This document shows, piece after piece, positions 15,608 to 24,091 of a DNA stretch of 64,000 nt. Source of the DNA: Geodermatophilus pulveris (GTDB lineage Bacteria > Actinomycetota > Actinomycetes > Mycobacteriales > Geodermatophilaceae); NCBI RefSeq assembly GCF_900188375.1, contig NZ_FZOO01000001.1, positions 62,001-126,000 of the forward strand. Reading direction: 5' to 3'. The stretch's first letter is position 1. Each line of letters starts with the position of its first letter. The notes below the pieces were generated by a model. It saw nothing but the letters and a program-made list of their open reading frames with translations. It had not been told where the DNA came from and ran no database searches. Position numbers and translations under genes: made by a program.

Positions 15608-17764
15608 TCAGCCTACGGAGCGCTCCGCCCGTTCCGCGGCAGCGGTGGCGGCCGCGCCCGGTGTCGGGTCGACCTCACCGTCCCCCTCGGCCGGCGGCGG
15701 GTAGCGGGTCGCCACCAGGGCGGCCAGCCGCCGCCGGACGACGGGGGACACCAGCCCCTCGCCGCCGGCCGGGTCCAGCAACTCCCCGGGGACGACGACG
15801 TAGCGGTCGGGCGCGGCCTCGGCCAGGGCGAGGAACGCGCGGCGCACCGCGTCGGCGTCGGCGCCCGGCGGCGCGGCGGTGACGGGGGAGTCGACGAGCA
15901 CGGTGAGGTCGGGCAGCAGGCCGCGGGTGGCCCACAGCGACGTGCGGAAGATGCGGTCGCCGTCGAGGCCCTGACCCGCGCCGTGGAAGGCGATCGAGGT
16001 GTCCACGTAGTGGGTGTTGACCACGACCCGGTGGTCCTCGAGCGCCGGGCGGATCACGGTGGCCACGTGCTGCGCGCGGTCGGCGGCGGCCAGCAGGGCG
16101 GCGGTGTGCGCGCCGATCGGCCGCCCGGTGTCGTCGATCGACGGCTCCGAGCGGGGTGCGGCGGCCGCATCGGGCGGGGCCGGGAACAGCAGGCCGCGCA
16201 CCTGCCGGCCCAGCCGGGTGTCGCTGGGTTCGGCGGTCACCTCGACCGGGCGCCGGCCCTCCTCGTGCAGCACCTGCGCGAGGTCGGCCGTGTAGCGGCG
16301 GGTGAGCTCGCGGTCGGCCCCCTCGACGACGACGAAGAGCCCGACGCCGCTGGAGGAGGCGGAGAACAGGTCCGAGCGGCCCCACAGCAGCCGCAACAGG
16401 TCCCGGACCCGGGTGCGCGAGCGGGCGGGCACCACCTGGCGGGTGGCGTAGGCGCTGACCGCCAGCGCGATCAGCCCGCCGACGAGCAGGGTCAGCCCGG
16501 GCCCGGTGAGGGTCAGCACCAGGTCGCCGAGGCGGACGTCGTGCGTGCCGAGCAGGCCGGCCAGCCCGGGGCCGGCGGCCACGGTCAGCAGCAGGACGAC
16601 GCGCACCGAGGAGATGACGAACGCGAAGACCCGGCCGCGCAGCCGGTCCTCCACCTCGTAGCCGATCAGGGTGTAGCCGATGATCCAGCTGACGCCGGCG
16701 AACAGGCCCACGCAGAAGGCCGCGGCGGTGGCCAGCACGAAGTCCCGCAGCACCGACATGACCAGCAGGGCGATCCCGGCGAGGCCGATGGCGTGCGTGA
16801 ACACGCTGCGCCGCGGCACCGTGGGCAGGATCCGCGGCCCGGCCAGCATGCCGATGGCCAGGCCGGTGAAGACCACGCCGAAGACCACGGAGTACCCCGC
16901 GGTGCCGGCCTGCAGGGTCGCCACGTAGAGCTGGGCGACGCCGACGGTGAGCCCGCCGGCGCCGAACGCGCCGATGACGCCGACGTAGAGGGCGCGCATG
17001 AACGGCTGCCCGCGCAGGAAGGCCACGCCCTCCACGACCAGCGAGAAGACGTTGCGCTGCCCGCCGTCCCGGTCGACCGGGGTGCCCGGGATGAGCCGGC
17101 GGGAGAGCAGCACGGTGACGGCGCTGACCCCGAAGCTGGCCGCGTTGACGACGAGGGCCACGACGATCGCGGTGCGCGCCTCGTTGCCGTCGTCCTCCCC
17201 GATCAGCCGGCTCACCGTCGACAGCAGCGCGAACAGCAGCGCGGCGACCGGGACGGCGCCGTACACGGAGAACAGCGACACCTGGTTGGCGACGGCCAGT
17301 CGCTCGCGCGGCACGATCGACACCCAGATCGCCTGCTTGGCCGGGTTGGTGAACAGCAGCACGGCCTCGACGAGGAACTGGGCGACGTAGAGCCAGGTCA
17401 GCTCGTAGGCGACCGCGATGGACAGGTACAGGACGAGCGCCAGCAGCTCGCCGACGATCACCGTCGTCCGCCGGTCCAGCCGGTCGGCCAGCGCCCCGGC
17501 CAGCGGGCCGAGCAGCAGGTCGGGCAGCAGCCGGGTGAGGATGACGCCGGAGATCGCCGCGCCCTGCACCGCCAGGGACTCCTCGCGGGTGAGCTGCTGG
17601 GCCATCGCCGTCGTGGCCAGCAGCCCCAGCCAGTCACCCAGGCTGGAGACGGTGATCGCCGCCCACAGCCGGCGGAACACCGGGATGCGGACCAGCGCCA
17701 GGAGGGCGTTGTCGGGCGCCGCCCCCCCGGCCGGGGGAGGGCCCGCAGCGCGCTCCTCGCTCAC
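15608..17764 (-). CDS. MFS transporter fused to degenerate thymidylate kinase
   Basis: The 718-residue product joins an MFS domain (about residues 20-440, 10-12 hydrophobic helices, with ALADRLDRRTTVIVGELLA as motif A) to a C-terminal dTMP kinase-like domain (about 470-690). Such fusions are known in Actinobacteria and are often annotated as bifunctional. Here the kinase is degenerate: after VVVEGAD the P-loop Gly-x-Gly-Lys-Ser/Thr is replaced by RELTRR, and the DR(Y/H) catalytic motif reads NTHYVDTSIAFHGAGQGLD. Phosphate transfer is therefore unlikely, and the domain may regulate transport. Start GTG 17764 (VSEERAAG) sets the MFS domain close to the N-terminus. Confidence 0.88.
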   Translation of the reverse strand: MSEERAAGPPPAGGAAPDNALLALVRIPVFRRLWAAITVSSLGDWLGLLATTAMAQQLTREESLAVQGAAISGVILTRLLPDLLLGPLAGALADRLDRRTTVIVGELLALVLYLSIAVAYELTWLYVAQFLVEAVLLFTNPAKQAIWVSIVPRERLAVANQVSLFSVYGAVPVAALLFALLSTVSRLIGEDDGNEARTAIVVALVVNAASFGVSAVTVLLSRRLIPGTPVDRDGGQRNVFSLVVEGVAFLRGQPFMRALYVGVIGAFGAGGLTVGVAQLYVATLQAGTAGYSVVFGVVFTGLAIGMLAGPRILPTVPRRSVFTHAIGLAGIALLVMSVLRDFVLATAAAFCVGLFAGVSWIIGYTLIGYEVEDRLRGRVFAFVISSVRVVLLLTVAAGPGLAGLLGTHDVRLGDLVLTLTGPGLTLLVGGLIALAVSAYATRQVVPARSRTRVRDLLRLLWGRSDLFSASSSGVGLFVVVEGADRELTRRYTADLAQVLHEEGRRPVEVTAEPSDTRLGRQVRGLLFPAPPDAAAAPRSEPSIDDTGRPIGAHTAALLAAADRAQHVATVIRPALEDHRVVVNTHYVDTSIAFHGAGQGLDGDRIFRTSLWATRGLLPDLTVLVDSPVTAAPPGADADAVRRAFLALAEAAPDRYVVVPGELLDPAGGEGLVSPVVRRRLAALVATRYPPPAEGDGEVDPTPGAAATAAAERAERSVG

Positions 17765-17853
17765 AGTCCCCGCCGTCCGCTCGTGGTCCGTCCGGTGCAG
17801 GGTAGTGGCGGGAGACGGCCGCCCGGGGTCCCTCACCTCCGGACGGGGAGGTC

Positions 17854-18654
17854 TCAGGGCCGCCGGCGGTGCAGCGTCACCGGCACGGGCGGCGGGCTGG
17901 CCGGGTGCGGGGCGACCAGCCCCAGGTCCAGCCGCAGGCCGGTCAGCCGCCGCAGCTCGGCGTACGCGGCCGGCCCGAGGAGGGCGGTGAGCTCGGCGGC
18001 GCAGGTCTCCACCAGCGGCTCGGCGGAGACGTGCGCGGCCGGCGACCCGGTGCACCACCAGTGCAGGTCGTGCCCGCCGGGGCCCCAGCCCCGCCGGTCG
18101 AACTCGCCGATGGTCGACACCAGGACCCGCGTGCCGTCGGGGCGCTCGACCTCCTCCTGCTCGCGGCGCAGCGGCAGCTGCCAGCACACGTCCGGCTTGG
18201 TCAGCAGCGGGTGCAGCTCCTCGCGCAGCGCCATCCGGTGCAGCGCGCAGCCGGCGCCGCCGGGGAAGCCGGCGCGGTTGAGGAAGACGCAGGCGCCGTC
18301 GACCAGCCGGGTGCGCAGCGAGCGGACGCCGCCCTCGTCGTCGGCGGCGTCCTCCTCCGTCCAGGACCCGCGGCCGACCGGCGCCAGCTGCCAGTCCGCG
18401 TCGGTGAGGTCGGCGACGGCGGCGGTGACCCGGGCCAGGTCGTCCTCGTCGGTGAAGAACGCGCCGTGGTTGCAGCAGCCGTCGTCCGGGCGGCCCGCGA
18501 CGACGCCGGCGCACCCGCGGCCGAACACGCAGGTCCAGGCCGACGACAGCCAGGTCAGGTCGGCGCGGACGACGTGTCGCGGGTCGGCCGGGTCGGGGAA
18601 CTCCACCCACTCGCGGGCGAAGCCCAGCGGCACCTCGGGCGGGACGTCGTGCAC
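17854..18654 (-). CDS. Cysteine-rich protein of unknown function
   Basis: A 266-residue soluble protein with nine or more cysteines, several clustered ([44 protein letters not shown]). The pattern Cys-x5-Cys ... CC ... Cys resembles, without matching exactly, the iron/zinc-chelating YkgJ group, so I infer metal or cluster binding. Two conserved-looking tryptophans (DLHWWCTGS) lie near the end. I do not know its role. Its start region is back to back with ppx, and a structured repeat fills the 86-base gap between them. Confidence 0.7.
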   Translation of the reverse strand: MHDVPPEVPLGFAREWVEFPDPADPRHVVRADLTWLSSAWTCVFGRGCAGVVAGRPDDGCCNHGAFFTDEDDLARVTAAVADLTDADWQLAPVGRGSWTEEDAADDEGGVRSLRTRLVDGACVFLNRAGFPGGAGCALHRMALREELHPLLTKPDVCWQLPLRREQEEVERPDGTRVLVSTIGEFDRRGWGPGGHDLHWWCTGSPAAHVSAEPLVETCAAELTALLGPAAYAELRRLTGLRLDLGLVAPHPASPPPVPVTLHRRRP

Positions 18655-18670
18655 CCGGTGAGCCTAGTGG

Positions 18671-18726
18671 GAGGACCCCCTGCCCCCTCCCCGCGCACGC
18701 TCGCGGTGGGGCCCTGCAGGGGGCCG
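18671..18726 (+). repeat. Structured interspersed repeat, copy A
   Basis: Begins GAGGACCCCCTGCCCC and ends CCCTGCAGGGGGCC. An outer stem pairs CCCCCTGC (18676-18683) with GCAGGGGG (18716-18723), and an inner stem pairs CCGCG with CGCGG around a 6-base loop. Two relatives lie at 22609 and 44409. This copy occupies the divergent promoter region of ppx. Confidence 0.75.
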
Positions 18727-18740
18727 GGCAGACTGGGCGC

Positions 18741-19688
18741 ATGAGGCTCGGGGTGCTGGACGTCGGGTCGAACACCGTGCACCTGCTGGTGGTCGACGCC
18801 CATCGCGGCGGGCACCCCACGCCGCAGCACGACGACCGCTGGCTGCTGCGCCTGGCCGAGCACGTCGGCGACGACGACCTGCTCTCCAAGGAGGGCGAGA
18901 AGGCGCTGCTCAAGGCGGTGGGCAAGGCCTGCGACCAGGCCGAGAGGCAGGGCTGCGACGAGGTGCTGGCGCTGGTCACCTCCGCGATCCGCGAGGCGCG
19001 CAACGGCACGGAGGTGCTGGAGCGGGTGCAGCGCCGGACCGGCGTGGAGCTGAACGTGACCAGCGGGGAGGAGGAGGCGCGGCTGACCTTCCTCGCCGTC
19101 CGCCGGTGGTTCGGCTGGAGCGCCGGCCGGCTGCTGGTGCTCGACATCGGCGGCGGGTCGCTGGAGCTGGCCAGCGGCATGGACGAGGACCCCGACGTCG
19201 CGCTGTCCCTGCCGCTGGGCGCCGGCCGGATGACCCGCCGCTTCCTGCCCGCGGCGCGCACCGGTGGCCGCCCGGACCTCACCGCGCTGGCCGAGCTGGA
19301 CGCGCACGCCACCGACCTGCTCCGGCCGGCGGCGAAGAAGCTGCTCGCCGGCGGCCCGCCGGACCTGGTGGCGGCGACGTCGAAGACGTTCCGCACCCTG
19401 GCCCGGCTGACCGGCGCGGCCCCCTACTCGGCCGGGCTGCGGGCCCCGCGCCAGCTGACCGTCGACGGGCTGGCCCAGCTGCTGGGCTTCGTGGCGCGCA
19501 TCGAGTCCTCGGCGCTGGCCGAGCTGCAGGGCGTGTCGCCCGACCGCGCCCACCAGATCCCCGGTGGCGCCGTCGTGGCGCGGGCCGCCATGCGCGCTCT
19601 GGCCGTACCGTCCGTCCGGATCTGCCCGTGGGCGCTGCGGGAGGGCGTCATCCTCCGGCGACTGGACTCGTTGGAGGACGAGAGATGA
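18741..19688 (+). CDS. ppx: Ppx/GppA family phosphatase
   Basis: Ppx/GppA enzymes hydrolyse terminal phosphates of polyphosphate or convert pppGpp to ppGpp. The 315-residue protein has the actin-like ATPase fold with DVGSNTVHLLVVD (phosphate loop 1, residues 6-18), ATSAIREARN-type segment (VTSAIREARNG), SGEEEARLTF and VLDIGGGSLEL (phosphate loop 2). It is the short form without a C-terminal HD domain, like M. tuberculosis Rv0496 (Ppx1), which sits at the equivalent place downstream of senX3-regX3. Start ATG 18741. The next gene overlaps by four bases (ATGA). Confidence 0.93.
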   Translation: MRLGVLDVGSNTVHLLVVDAHRGGHPTPQHDDRWLLRLAEHVGDDDLLSKEGEKALLKAVGKACDQAERQGCDEVLALVTSAIREARNGTEVLERVQRRTGVELNVTSGEEEARLTFLAVRRWFGWSAGRLLVLDIGGGSLELASGMDEDPDVALSLPLGAGRMTRRFLPAARTGGRPDLTALAELDAHATDLLRPAAKKLLAGGPPDLVAATSKTFRTLARLTGAAPYSAGLRAPRQLTVDGLAQLLGFVARIESSALAELQGVSPDRAHQIPGGAVVARAAMRALAVPSVRICPWALREGVILRRLDSLEDER

Positions 19689-20458
19689 GTACTCCTCCCG
19701 GTGGGCGCGGCGAGGGACGCCGCGACCCGGAGACCGGCGGCCGGCCACTGGCCGACATCCTGCGCGAGGCCGGGGTGGAGTCGCCGACCCGCGGCCGCCG
19801 CCGCCGGGGGGACGAGCTCGAGGACACCGGCGTGCGCCAGCGCGGCACCGGTGACACCGGCCGGGTCGGCGGCCGGCCGGACTTCGGCCGGCGGGCCGGC
19901 GACCAGCCCGGCAGCCGGGCCCAGGACGGCGTCCCGCCCACCACCGACCGCCGGCGCCGGGAGCCGGAGCCCTCCACCGCGGCCATCCCCGGCCTGCGGC
20001 CCTCCCGCAAGCCCGGCGTCCCGGGCGCCGCGCCGGACAGCTCGACGCAGACGGGCACGGTGCGCGAGCGGGCCCCCCGCCGCACCGCCGCGGAGGTCGC
20101 CCCGGGGCCGCAGACCGGGCCCATCCCCGCCGTCCGCGGCGGCGAGCCGCCGATGCTCGAGGACGCCCTCGGCCCCCGCGAGGGTGCGATGGCCTGGCTG
20201 CGCTTCCTCGGCGAGCTGGTGGTCGCGCTGGCCGCCGGGGTCGGCACCTACTTCCTGTCCACCGTGCTCTGGCAGCAGCTGCCCTACCTGGCCGTGGTCC
20301 TCGTCCCGGTCGCGGTGGCCGGGCTGGTCGCCGGCGTCGGCGCGTGGCGGCAGCGGATGGACCAGGAGCCGGCCGGCGTGCGGCTCGTCGCGATCCTGGT
20401 CTTCGCCGGGACGCTGCTCACCATCGCGCCGGCCGCCGGCCTGCTCTCCACGGGCTAG
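19685..20458 (+). CDS. Membrane protein with long disordered N-terminus
   Basis: A 257-residue protein. Residues 1-165 are charged, proline- and arginine-rich and probably disordered; about 175-255 contain three hydrophobic helices (LRFLGELVVALAAGVGTYFL and two more). The short N-terminal stretch RPLADILREAGVES is like the conserved beginning of actinobacterial proteins placed immediately after ppx (Rv0497 in M. tuberculosis is a membrane protein at this spot). Function unknown. It is translationally coupled to ppx by the ATGA overlap. Confidence 0.75.
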   Translation: MSTPPGGRGEGRRDPETGGRPLADILREAGVESPTRGRRRRGDELEDTGVRQRGTGDTGRVGGRPDFGRRAGDQPGSRAQDGVPPTTDRRRREPEPSTAAIPGLRPSRKPGVPGAAPDSSTQTGTVRERAPRRTAAEVAPGPQTGPIPAVRGGEPPMLEDALGPREGAMAWLRFLGELVVALAAGVGTYFLSTVLWQQLPYLAVVLVPVAVAGLVAGVGAWRQRMDQEPAGVRLVAILVFAGTLLTIAPAAGLLSTG

Positions 20459-20479
20459 CGGCGTCCGCCCGGGTCTCCC

Positions 20480-21043
20480 TCACCCCTCCCGGTCGCCGGC
20501 CGGCTGCAGGGCGAACTGCTCGACGATCGCGGCGTCGAAGGCGTCCAGGTCGTCGGGGTTGCGGCTGGTCACCAGGTTGCCGTCGACGACGACCTCCTCG
20601 TCGACCCAGGTGGCGCCCGCGTTGCGCAGGTCGGTCCGCAGCGAGGGCCAGGACGTCATCGTGCGCCCGCGGACGACGTCGGCCTCCGCGAGCACCCACG
20701 GCGCGTGGCAGATCGCCGCCACCGGCTTGCCCGCCTCGAAGAAGGCCCTGACGAAGGCGACCGCGTCGGCGTCGGCCCGCACGAAGTCCCCGTTGATGAC
20801 CCCGCCGGGCAGCAGCAGGGCGCCGTAGTCGTCGGGGTCGGCCGAGCCGACCACCGCGTCGACCTGCCTGGTGTCGCCCTTGTCGATGTGCTGGTAGGCC
20901 GTGATCTCCCCGGCCCCCAGGGAGACCAGCACCGGTTCCGCGCCGGCCTCCTCCAGTGCCTGCCACGGCCGGTCGAGCTCGACCTGCTCCACCCCGTCGG
21001 TCGCGAGGACGGCCACCTTCATCCCGTTCAGCTCTCCCGCCAT
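20480..21043 (-). CDS. DJ-1/PfpI family protein (YhbO-like)
   Basis: A 187-residue single-domain DJ-1/PfpI protein. The nucleophile elbow is AAICHAPW with Cys112 followed by His, and Glu19 (DGVEQVEL) is the residue that usually pairs with the cysteine, so the PfpI-type active site is complete. Family members are called proteases or, more recently, glyoxalase/deglycase-like stress proteins; the true activity is debated. The segment TSWPSLRTDLRNAGATWVDE is typical of the subgroup. It could also start at the internal ATG at 21023. It converges with the preceding membrane protein gene. Confidence 0.9.
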   Translation of the reverse strand: MAGELNGMKVAVLATDGVEQVELDRPWQALEEAGAEPVLVSLGAGEITAYQHIDKGDTRQVDAVVGSADPDDYGALLLPGGVINGDFVRADADAVAFVRAFFEAGKPVAAICHAPWVLAEADVVRGRTMTSWPSLRTDLRNAGATWVDEEVVVDGNLVTSRNPDDLDAFDAAIVEQFALQPAGDREG

Positions 21044-21127
21044 GCGGCGGCGGCTACCCCGGCCCCGGGGAGGGCACACGCCGCGGGCACTAGGTTCGGG
21101 CGAGCGACCGACAGCAGGGAGGACGGC

Positions 21128-21181
21128 ATGCCGGGGCAGGTCCGCAGCCAGCAGCAGCACCGGCCGGGAGTCCGGTCGTGA
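21128..21181 (+). CDS. Possible 17-residue leader ORF coupled to proC
   Basis: ATG 21128, preceded by GGGAGGAC at the right distance, opens a 17-codon frame (MPGQVRSQQQHRPGVRS) whose TGA overlaps the proC GTG as GTGA. It looks like a translated leader that would deliver ribosomes to proC. There are no regulatory codon runs other than three glutamines. It may be a chance frame, but the Shine-Dalgarno sequence points to it rather than to proC. Confidence 0.35.
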   Translation: MPGQVRSQQQHRPGVRS

Positions 21182-22008
21182 CCGTCGGGGGGGCCGACCG
21201 CTCCGGGCTGGCGATCGTCGGTGGCGGGAAGATCGGCGAGGCGCTGCTCTCCGGCCTGGTCCGCCGCAGCGGGTCCGGGGGCATCGTCGTCTGCGAGCGC
21301 CACCCGGAGCGGGCGGCCGAGCTGGGCGGCCGCTACGGCGTGCCGGCGCTGTCGCTGGCCGAGGCCGCCGCCCGCGCGCGGGTCCTGCTGCTCGCGGTCA
21401 AGCCCCAGGACATCGGCGCGCTGCTCGGCGCGCTCGCGGGCTCGGTGGACGCCGGGCACCTGGTGGTGTCGGTGGCGGCCGGCGTCCCGACGTCGACCAT
21501 CGAGGCGGCGCTGCCCGACGGCGTCCCGGTGGTCCGGGTCATGCCGAACACCCCGGCGCTGGTCGACGAGGGCATGAGCGTGCTGTCGGCCGGCGCGCAC
21601 GCCGACGAGCGGCACCTGGACGAGGCGGAGGCGCTGCTGGCCGCCGTGGGCCGGGTGCGGCGCGTCCCGGAGGCCCAGCAGGACGCCGTCACCGCGCTGT
21701 CGGGCAGCGGGCCGGCCTACTTCTTCTACCTGGTGGAGGCGATGGTCGACGCGGGGATCCTGCTGGGCCTGCCGCGCGACCTGGCCGCGGACCTCATCGT
21801 GCAGACCGCCCTGGGCTCGGCCGTCATGCTGCGCGACTCCGGCGAGCACCCGGTGCAGCTGCGGGAGGCGGTGACCAGCCCGGGCGGGACGACCATCGCG
21901 GCGGTCCGGGAGCTGGAGCGGCACGGCGTCCGCGCGGCGCTGATCGCGGCCATCGAGGCCGCGCACGATCGCTCGGTCGAGCTGGGGCAGGCCGCGCGGG
22001 ACCGCTGA
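21178..22008 (+). CDS. proC: Pyrroline-5-carboxylate reductase
   Basis: ProC reduces pyrroline-5-carboxylate to proline using NAD(P)H, the last step of proline synthesis. The 276-residue protein has the Rossmann loop AIVGGGKIGEALLSGL, the VKPQD motif, VVRVMPNTPALVDEGM and the C-terminal dimer signature ALSGSGPAYFF ... REAVTSPGGTT. All are intact. The GTG start is preceded by the possible 17-codon leader ORF. It is followed by a 250-base regulatory gap and the bldC-like gene, the order seen in mycobacteria (Rv0500-Rv0500A-Rv0500B). Confidence 0.96.
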   Translation: MTVGGADRSGLAIVGGGKIGEALLSGLVRRSGSGGIVVCERHPERAAELGGRYGVPALSLAEAAARARVLLLAVKPQDIGALLGALAGSVDAGHLVVSVAAGVPTSTIEAALPDGVPVVRVMPNTPALVDEGMSVLSAGAHADERHLDEAEALLAAVGRVRRVPEAQQDAVTALSGSGPAYFFYLVEAMVDAGILLGLPRDLAADLIVQTALGSAVMLRDSGEHPVQLREAVTSPGGTTIAAVRELERHGVRAALIAAIEAAHDRSVELGQAARDR

Positions 22009-22258
22009 TCCTACCCCGCCGAACGGTCGAGGTGTCGACACAGCGTGACCGGATGCGGACGTGTCGTCTGCGACGCGCCCGGAGGCATGTCGACAAGGAG
22101 CTTGAGGTACAGATCTGCCCAGGACTGAGCGTTCCCCCTGTTCGTTTCTTCCATCGCTTCCGTCACGCATGCCCCCCTACTCTCTGTGTCAGCACGTGCG
22201 TGCCCCGTAGTCGGTGGGGAAGCCGACGAGCGACACGTGCCAGGCCGGAGATGAAGAG
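22009..22258. promoter_or_regulatory. Regulatory gap with two TGTCGACA palindromes
   Basis: The 250-base spacer before the BldC-like gene contains the 8-base palindrome TGTCGACA twice (22033-22040 and 22088-22095), spaced 55 bases, with a related CGTGTCGTC between. The stretch 22120-22200 is lower in GC (TTCGTTTCTTCCATCGCTTC), as expected for a promoter. No coding frame here is convincing. Confidence 0.45.
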
Positions 22259-22606
22259 ATGACCATGCCCCAGCGCACGATCCCCGCCGCCGCGTACGCC
22301 CGTCCCGGTGTCCCCGGCCCGCGGCCGGTCGGCCGGCCCGTCCAGGCCGCCACCATGGCCCGCCCGATCCCCCCGCAGCACCCGGCCGCCATGCCCGTCG
22401 GCCGCCCGCCCGTGCCGACCCCCCGCGCCGCCGTCACCTTCCTGACCGTCGCCGAGGTCGCCAGCATGATGCGTGTCTCCAAGATGACCGTGTACCGCCT
22501 GGTGCACGCCGGTGAGCTCGCCGCCGTCCGCGTCGGCCGGTCCTTCCGCGTCCCCGAGCGCGCCGTCCAGGACTACCTGCGCGACGCCTACACCGACATC
22601 GCCTGA
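22259..22606 (+). CDS. BldC-like MerR-type helix-turn-helix regulator
   Basis: A 115-residue protein. Residues 1-58 are Pro/Ala/Arg-rich and look disordered; residues 60-112 form a MerR/excisionase-type winged HTH with FLTVAEVASMMRVSKMTVYR and the wing VGRSFRVPERAV. This is the BldC family, small DNA-binding proteins that control development in Streptomyces and are conserved across Actinobacteria (Rv0500A). The start ATG at 22259 follows GGAG at a workable distance; ATG 22214 would add 15 residues. BldC of Streptomyces has no such long N-terminal extension. Confidence 0.88.
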   Translation: MTMPQRTIPAAAYARPGVPGPRPVGRPVQAATMARPIPPQHPAAMPVGRPPVPTPRAAVTFLTVAEVASMMRVSKMTVYRLVHAGELAAVRVGRSFRVPERAVQDYLRDAYTDIA

Positions 22607-22608
22607 AA

Positions 22609-22670
22609 GAGGACCCTCCTGCCCCCCCCACCGCTCGCCCGCTCGCGGCGGGACCCTGCAGGAGGGCCGG
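22609..22670 (+). repeat. Structured interspersed repeat, copy B
   Basis: Begins GAGGACCCTCCTGCCCC and ends CCCTGCAGGAGGGCC. The outer stem pairs CCCTCCTGC (22614-22622) with GCAGGAGGG (22658-22666); relative to copy A a C-G pair has become T-A, so the stem is conserved by compensatory change. It sits just behind the bldC-like stop codon and may also act as its terminator. Confidence 0.75.
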
Positions 22671-22875
22671 AGCATCGTCCCACCGCCCCGCGGTGGGTCC
22701 CCACGCCGGCCGGTCCCCGCGGCAGCGTCGCCGCAGGGGCGCCGGGTACTCTCGGACGTCGAGCGACGCCGAGCCGGCACGGCACGGTCGTCGCACTGAT
22801 CACCTCGCGCGGCGCCCGGTCGGACCTCCCGGTCGACGGTGGCTGCCGTGCCGCAACGACGTCGGGAGCACGGAC

Positions 22876-22974
22876 ATGGGTTCGGTCATCAAGAAGCGCC
22901 GCAAGCGGATGGCGAAGAAGAAGCACCGCAAGCTGCTGAAGAAGACCCGCGTCCAGCGGCGCAACAAGAAGTGA
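22876..22974 (+). CDS. bTHX/AURKAIP1-COX24-type small ribosomal protein
   Basis: A 32-residue, extremely basic protein (MGSVIKKRRKRMAKKKHRKL at its start). It matches the AURKAIP1/COX24 (bTHX-like) family of tiny ribosome-associated proteins that in Actinobacteria are annotated as 30S ribosomal protein bTHX or Rv0500B-like. It should bind 16S rRNA of the small subunit. The position between the bldC-like gene and the galE2-like gene is the conserved one. The remaining spacer 22671-22875 holds no other gene. Confidence 0.9.
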   Translation: MGSVIKKRRKRMAKKKHRKLLKKTRVQRRNKK

Positions 22975-22984
22975 GCTGACGCTC

Positions 22985-24091
22985 GTGCCGCCGTCCGTCG
23001 TCCTGGTCACCGGTGTGAGCCGGTGGCTCGGCGGTGCGCTGGCGGCCGAGCTCGCTCGCGACCGCGCCATCGAGCGCGTCATCGGGGTGGACACCGTCCC
23101 CCCGTCGCCGGAGGTGCTCCGCCGGCTCGGCCGGACCGAGTTCGTGCGGGCCGACATCCGCAACCCGCTGATCGGCAAGGTCATCAGCACCGCGTCGGTC
23201 GACACGGTCGTGCACATGAACATCAGCTCCACGCCCGCCGGCTCGGGGGGGCGGGGGCCGATGAAGGAGCTCAACGTCATCGGCACGATGCAGCTGCTGG
23301 CCGCCTGCCAGCGCGCGTCGTCGGTCCGCCGGGTCGTGCTCAAGTCCAGCAGCGCCGTCTACGGCGCCTCCCCGCGGGACCCCGCCGTCTTCACCGAGGC
23401 CATGCAGGCCCGCCGCGTCCCCTCCGGCGGCTTCGCCCGGGACAGCCTGGACATCGAGGGCTACGTCCGCTCCTTCTCCCGGCGCCGTCCCGACGTCGGC
23501 GTGGCCGCCCTGCGGTTCACCAACTTCATCGGGCCGCGCATCGACTCGGTGCTCACCCACTTCCTGCGCATGCCCCTGGTGCCCACGGCGCTCGGCTACG
23601 ACGCCCGCGTGCAGCTGCTGCACGAGGACGACGCCCTGGCCGTGCTGACCCGCGCCACCACCGGCTCGTTCCACGGCACCGTCAACGTCGGCGGGGAGGG
23701 CACCCTGCTGCTGTCCCAGCTCATCCGCCGGCTGGGCCGCCTGCAGGTGCCGCTGCCCTCGCCCGCCCTCGGGTCGCTGGGCCGGCTGACCCGCCGCTTC
23801 GGCTACGTCGACTACTCACCGGAACAGATGCGCTTCCTCAACTTCGGCCGGGTCGTGGACACCACGGTGCTCCGCGAGCAGTTCGGCTACACCCCCCGGT
23901 TCACCACCGAGCAGGCGCTGGCCGACTACGCGAGCACGATCGTGCCGGTGGTGCCGCCGCAGGCCGTCGCGGCGGTCACCTCGCGGGCCCAGGACCTCGT
24001 GCACCGGGTCGGTCGCACGGCGGACTCGGTGGGGGAGCGGCTGCGGCCGGCGCCGCCGTCGCCCGGGCTGCGGGCGGTGCGCGATGCCTGA
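22985..24091 (+). CDS. NAD-dependent epimerase/dehydratase family protein
   Basis: A 368-residue extended-SDR protein with the Rossmann motif VVLVTGVSRWLGGALAAELA at the N-terminus, VRADIRNP, VHMNIS and LKSSSAVYG (the usual catalytic Ser/Thr strand). The expected YxxxK pair is missing: the equivalent place reads FARDSLDIEGYV, so it may lack redox catalysis or use other residues. M. tuberculosis Rv0501 (galE2) holds the same position and is not a proven UDP-galactose epimerase. The last 60 residues are a poorly conserved amphipathic tail. It overlaps the acyltransferase by 8 bases, suggesting a joint lipid or envelope role. Confidence 0.82.
   Translation: MPPSVVLVTGVSRWLGGALAAELARDRAIERVIGVDTVPPSPEVLRRLGRTEFVRADIRNPLIGKVISTASVDTVVHMNISSTPAGSGGRGPMKELNVIGTMQLLAACQRASSVRRVVLKSSSAVYGASPRDPAVFTEAMQARRVPSGGFARDSLDIEGYVRSFSRRRPDVGVAALRFTNFIGPRIDSVLTHFLRMPLVPTALGYDARVQLLHEDDALAVLTRATTGSFHGTVNVGGEGTLLLSQLIRRLGRLQVPLPSPALGSLGRLTRRFGYVDYSPEQMRFLNFGRVVDTTVLREQFGYTPRFTTEQALADYASTIVPVVPPQAVAAVTSRAQDLVHRVGRTADSVGERLRPAPPSPGLRAVRDA

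Noticed and set aside
16680-17390. Plus-strand frames inside the MFS-TMK gene
   Set aside because: They are Thr/Arg/Ser-rich antisense shadows; membrane helices and the kinase-like fold are clearly on the minus strand.
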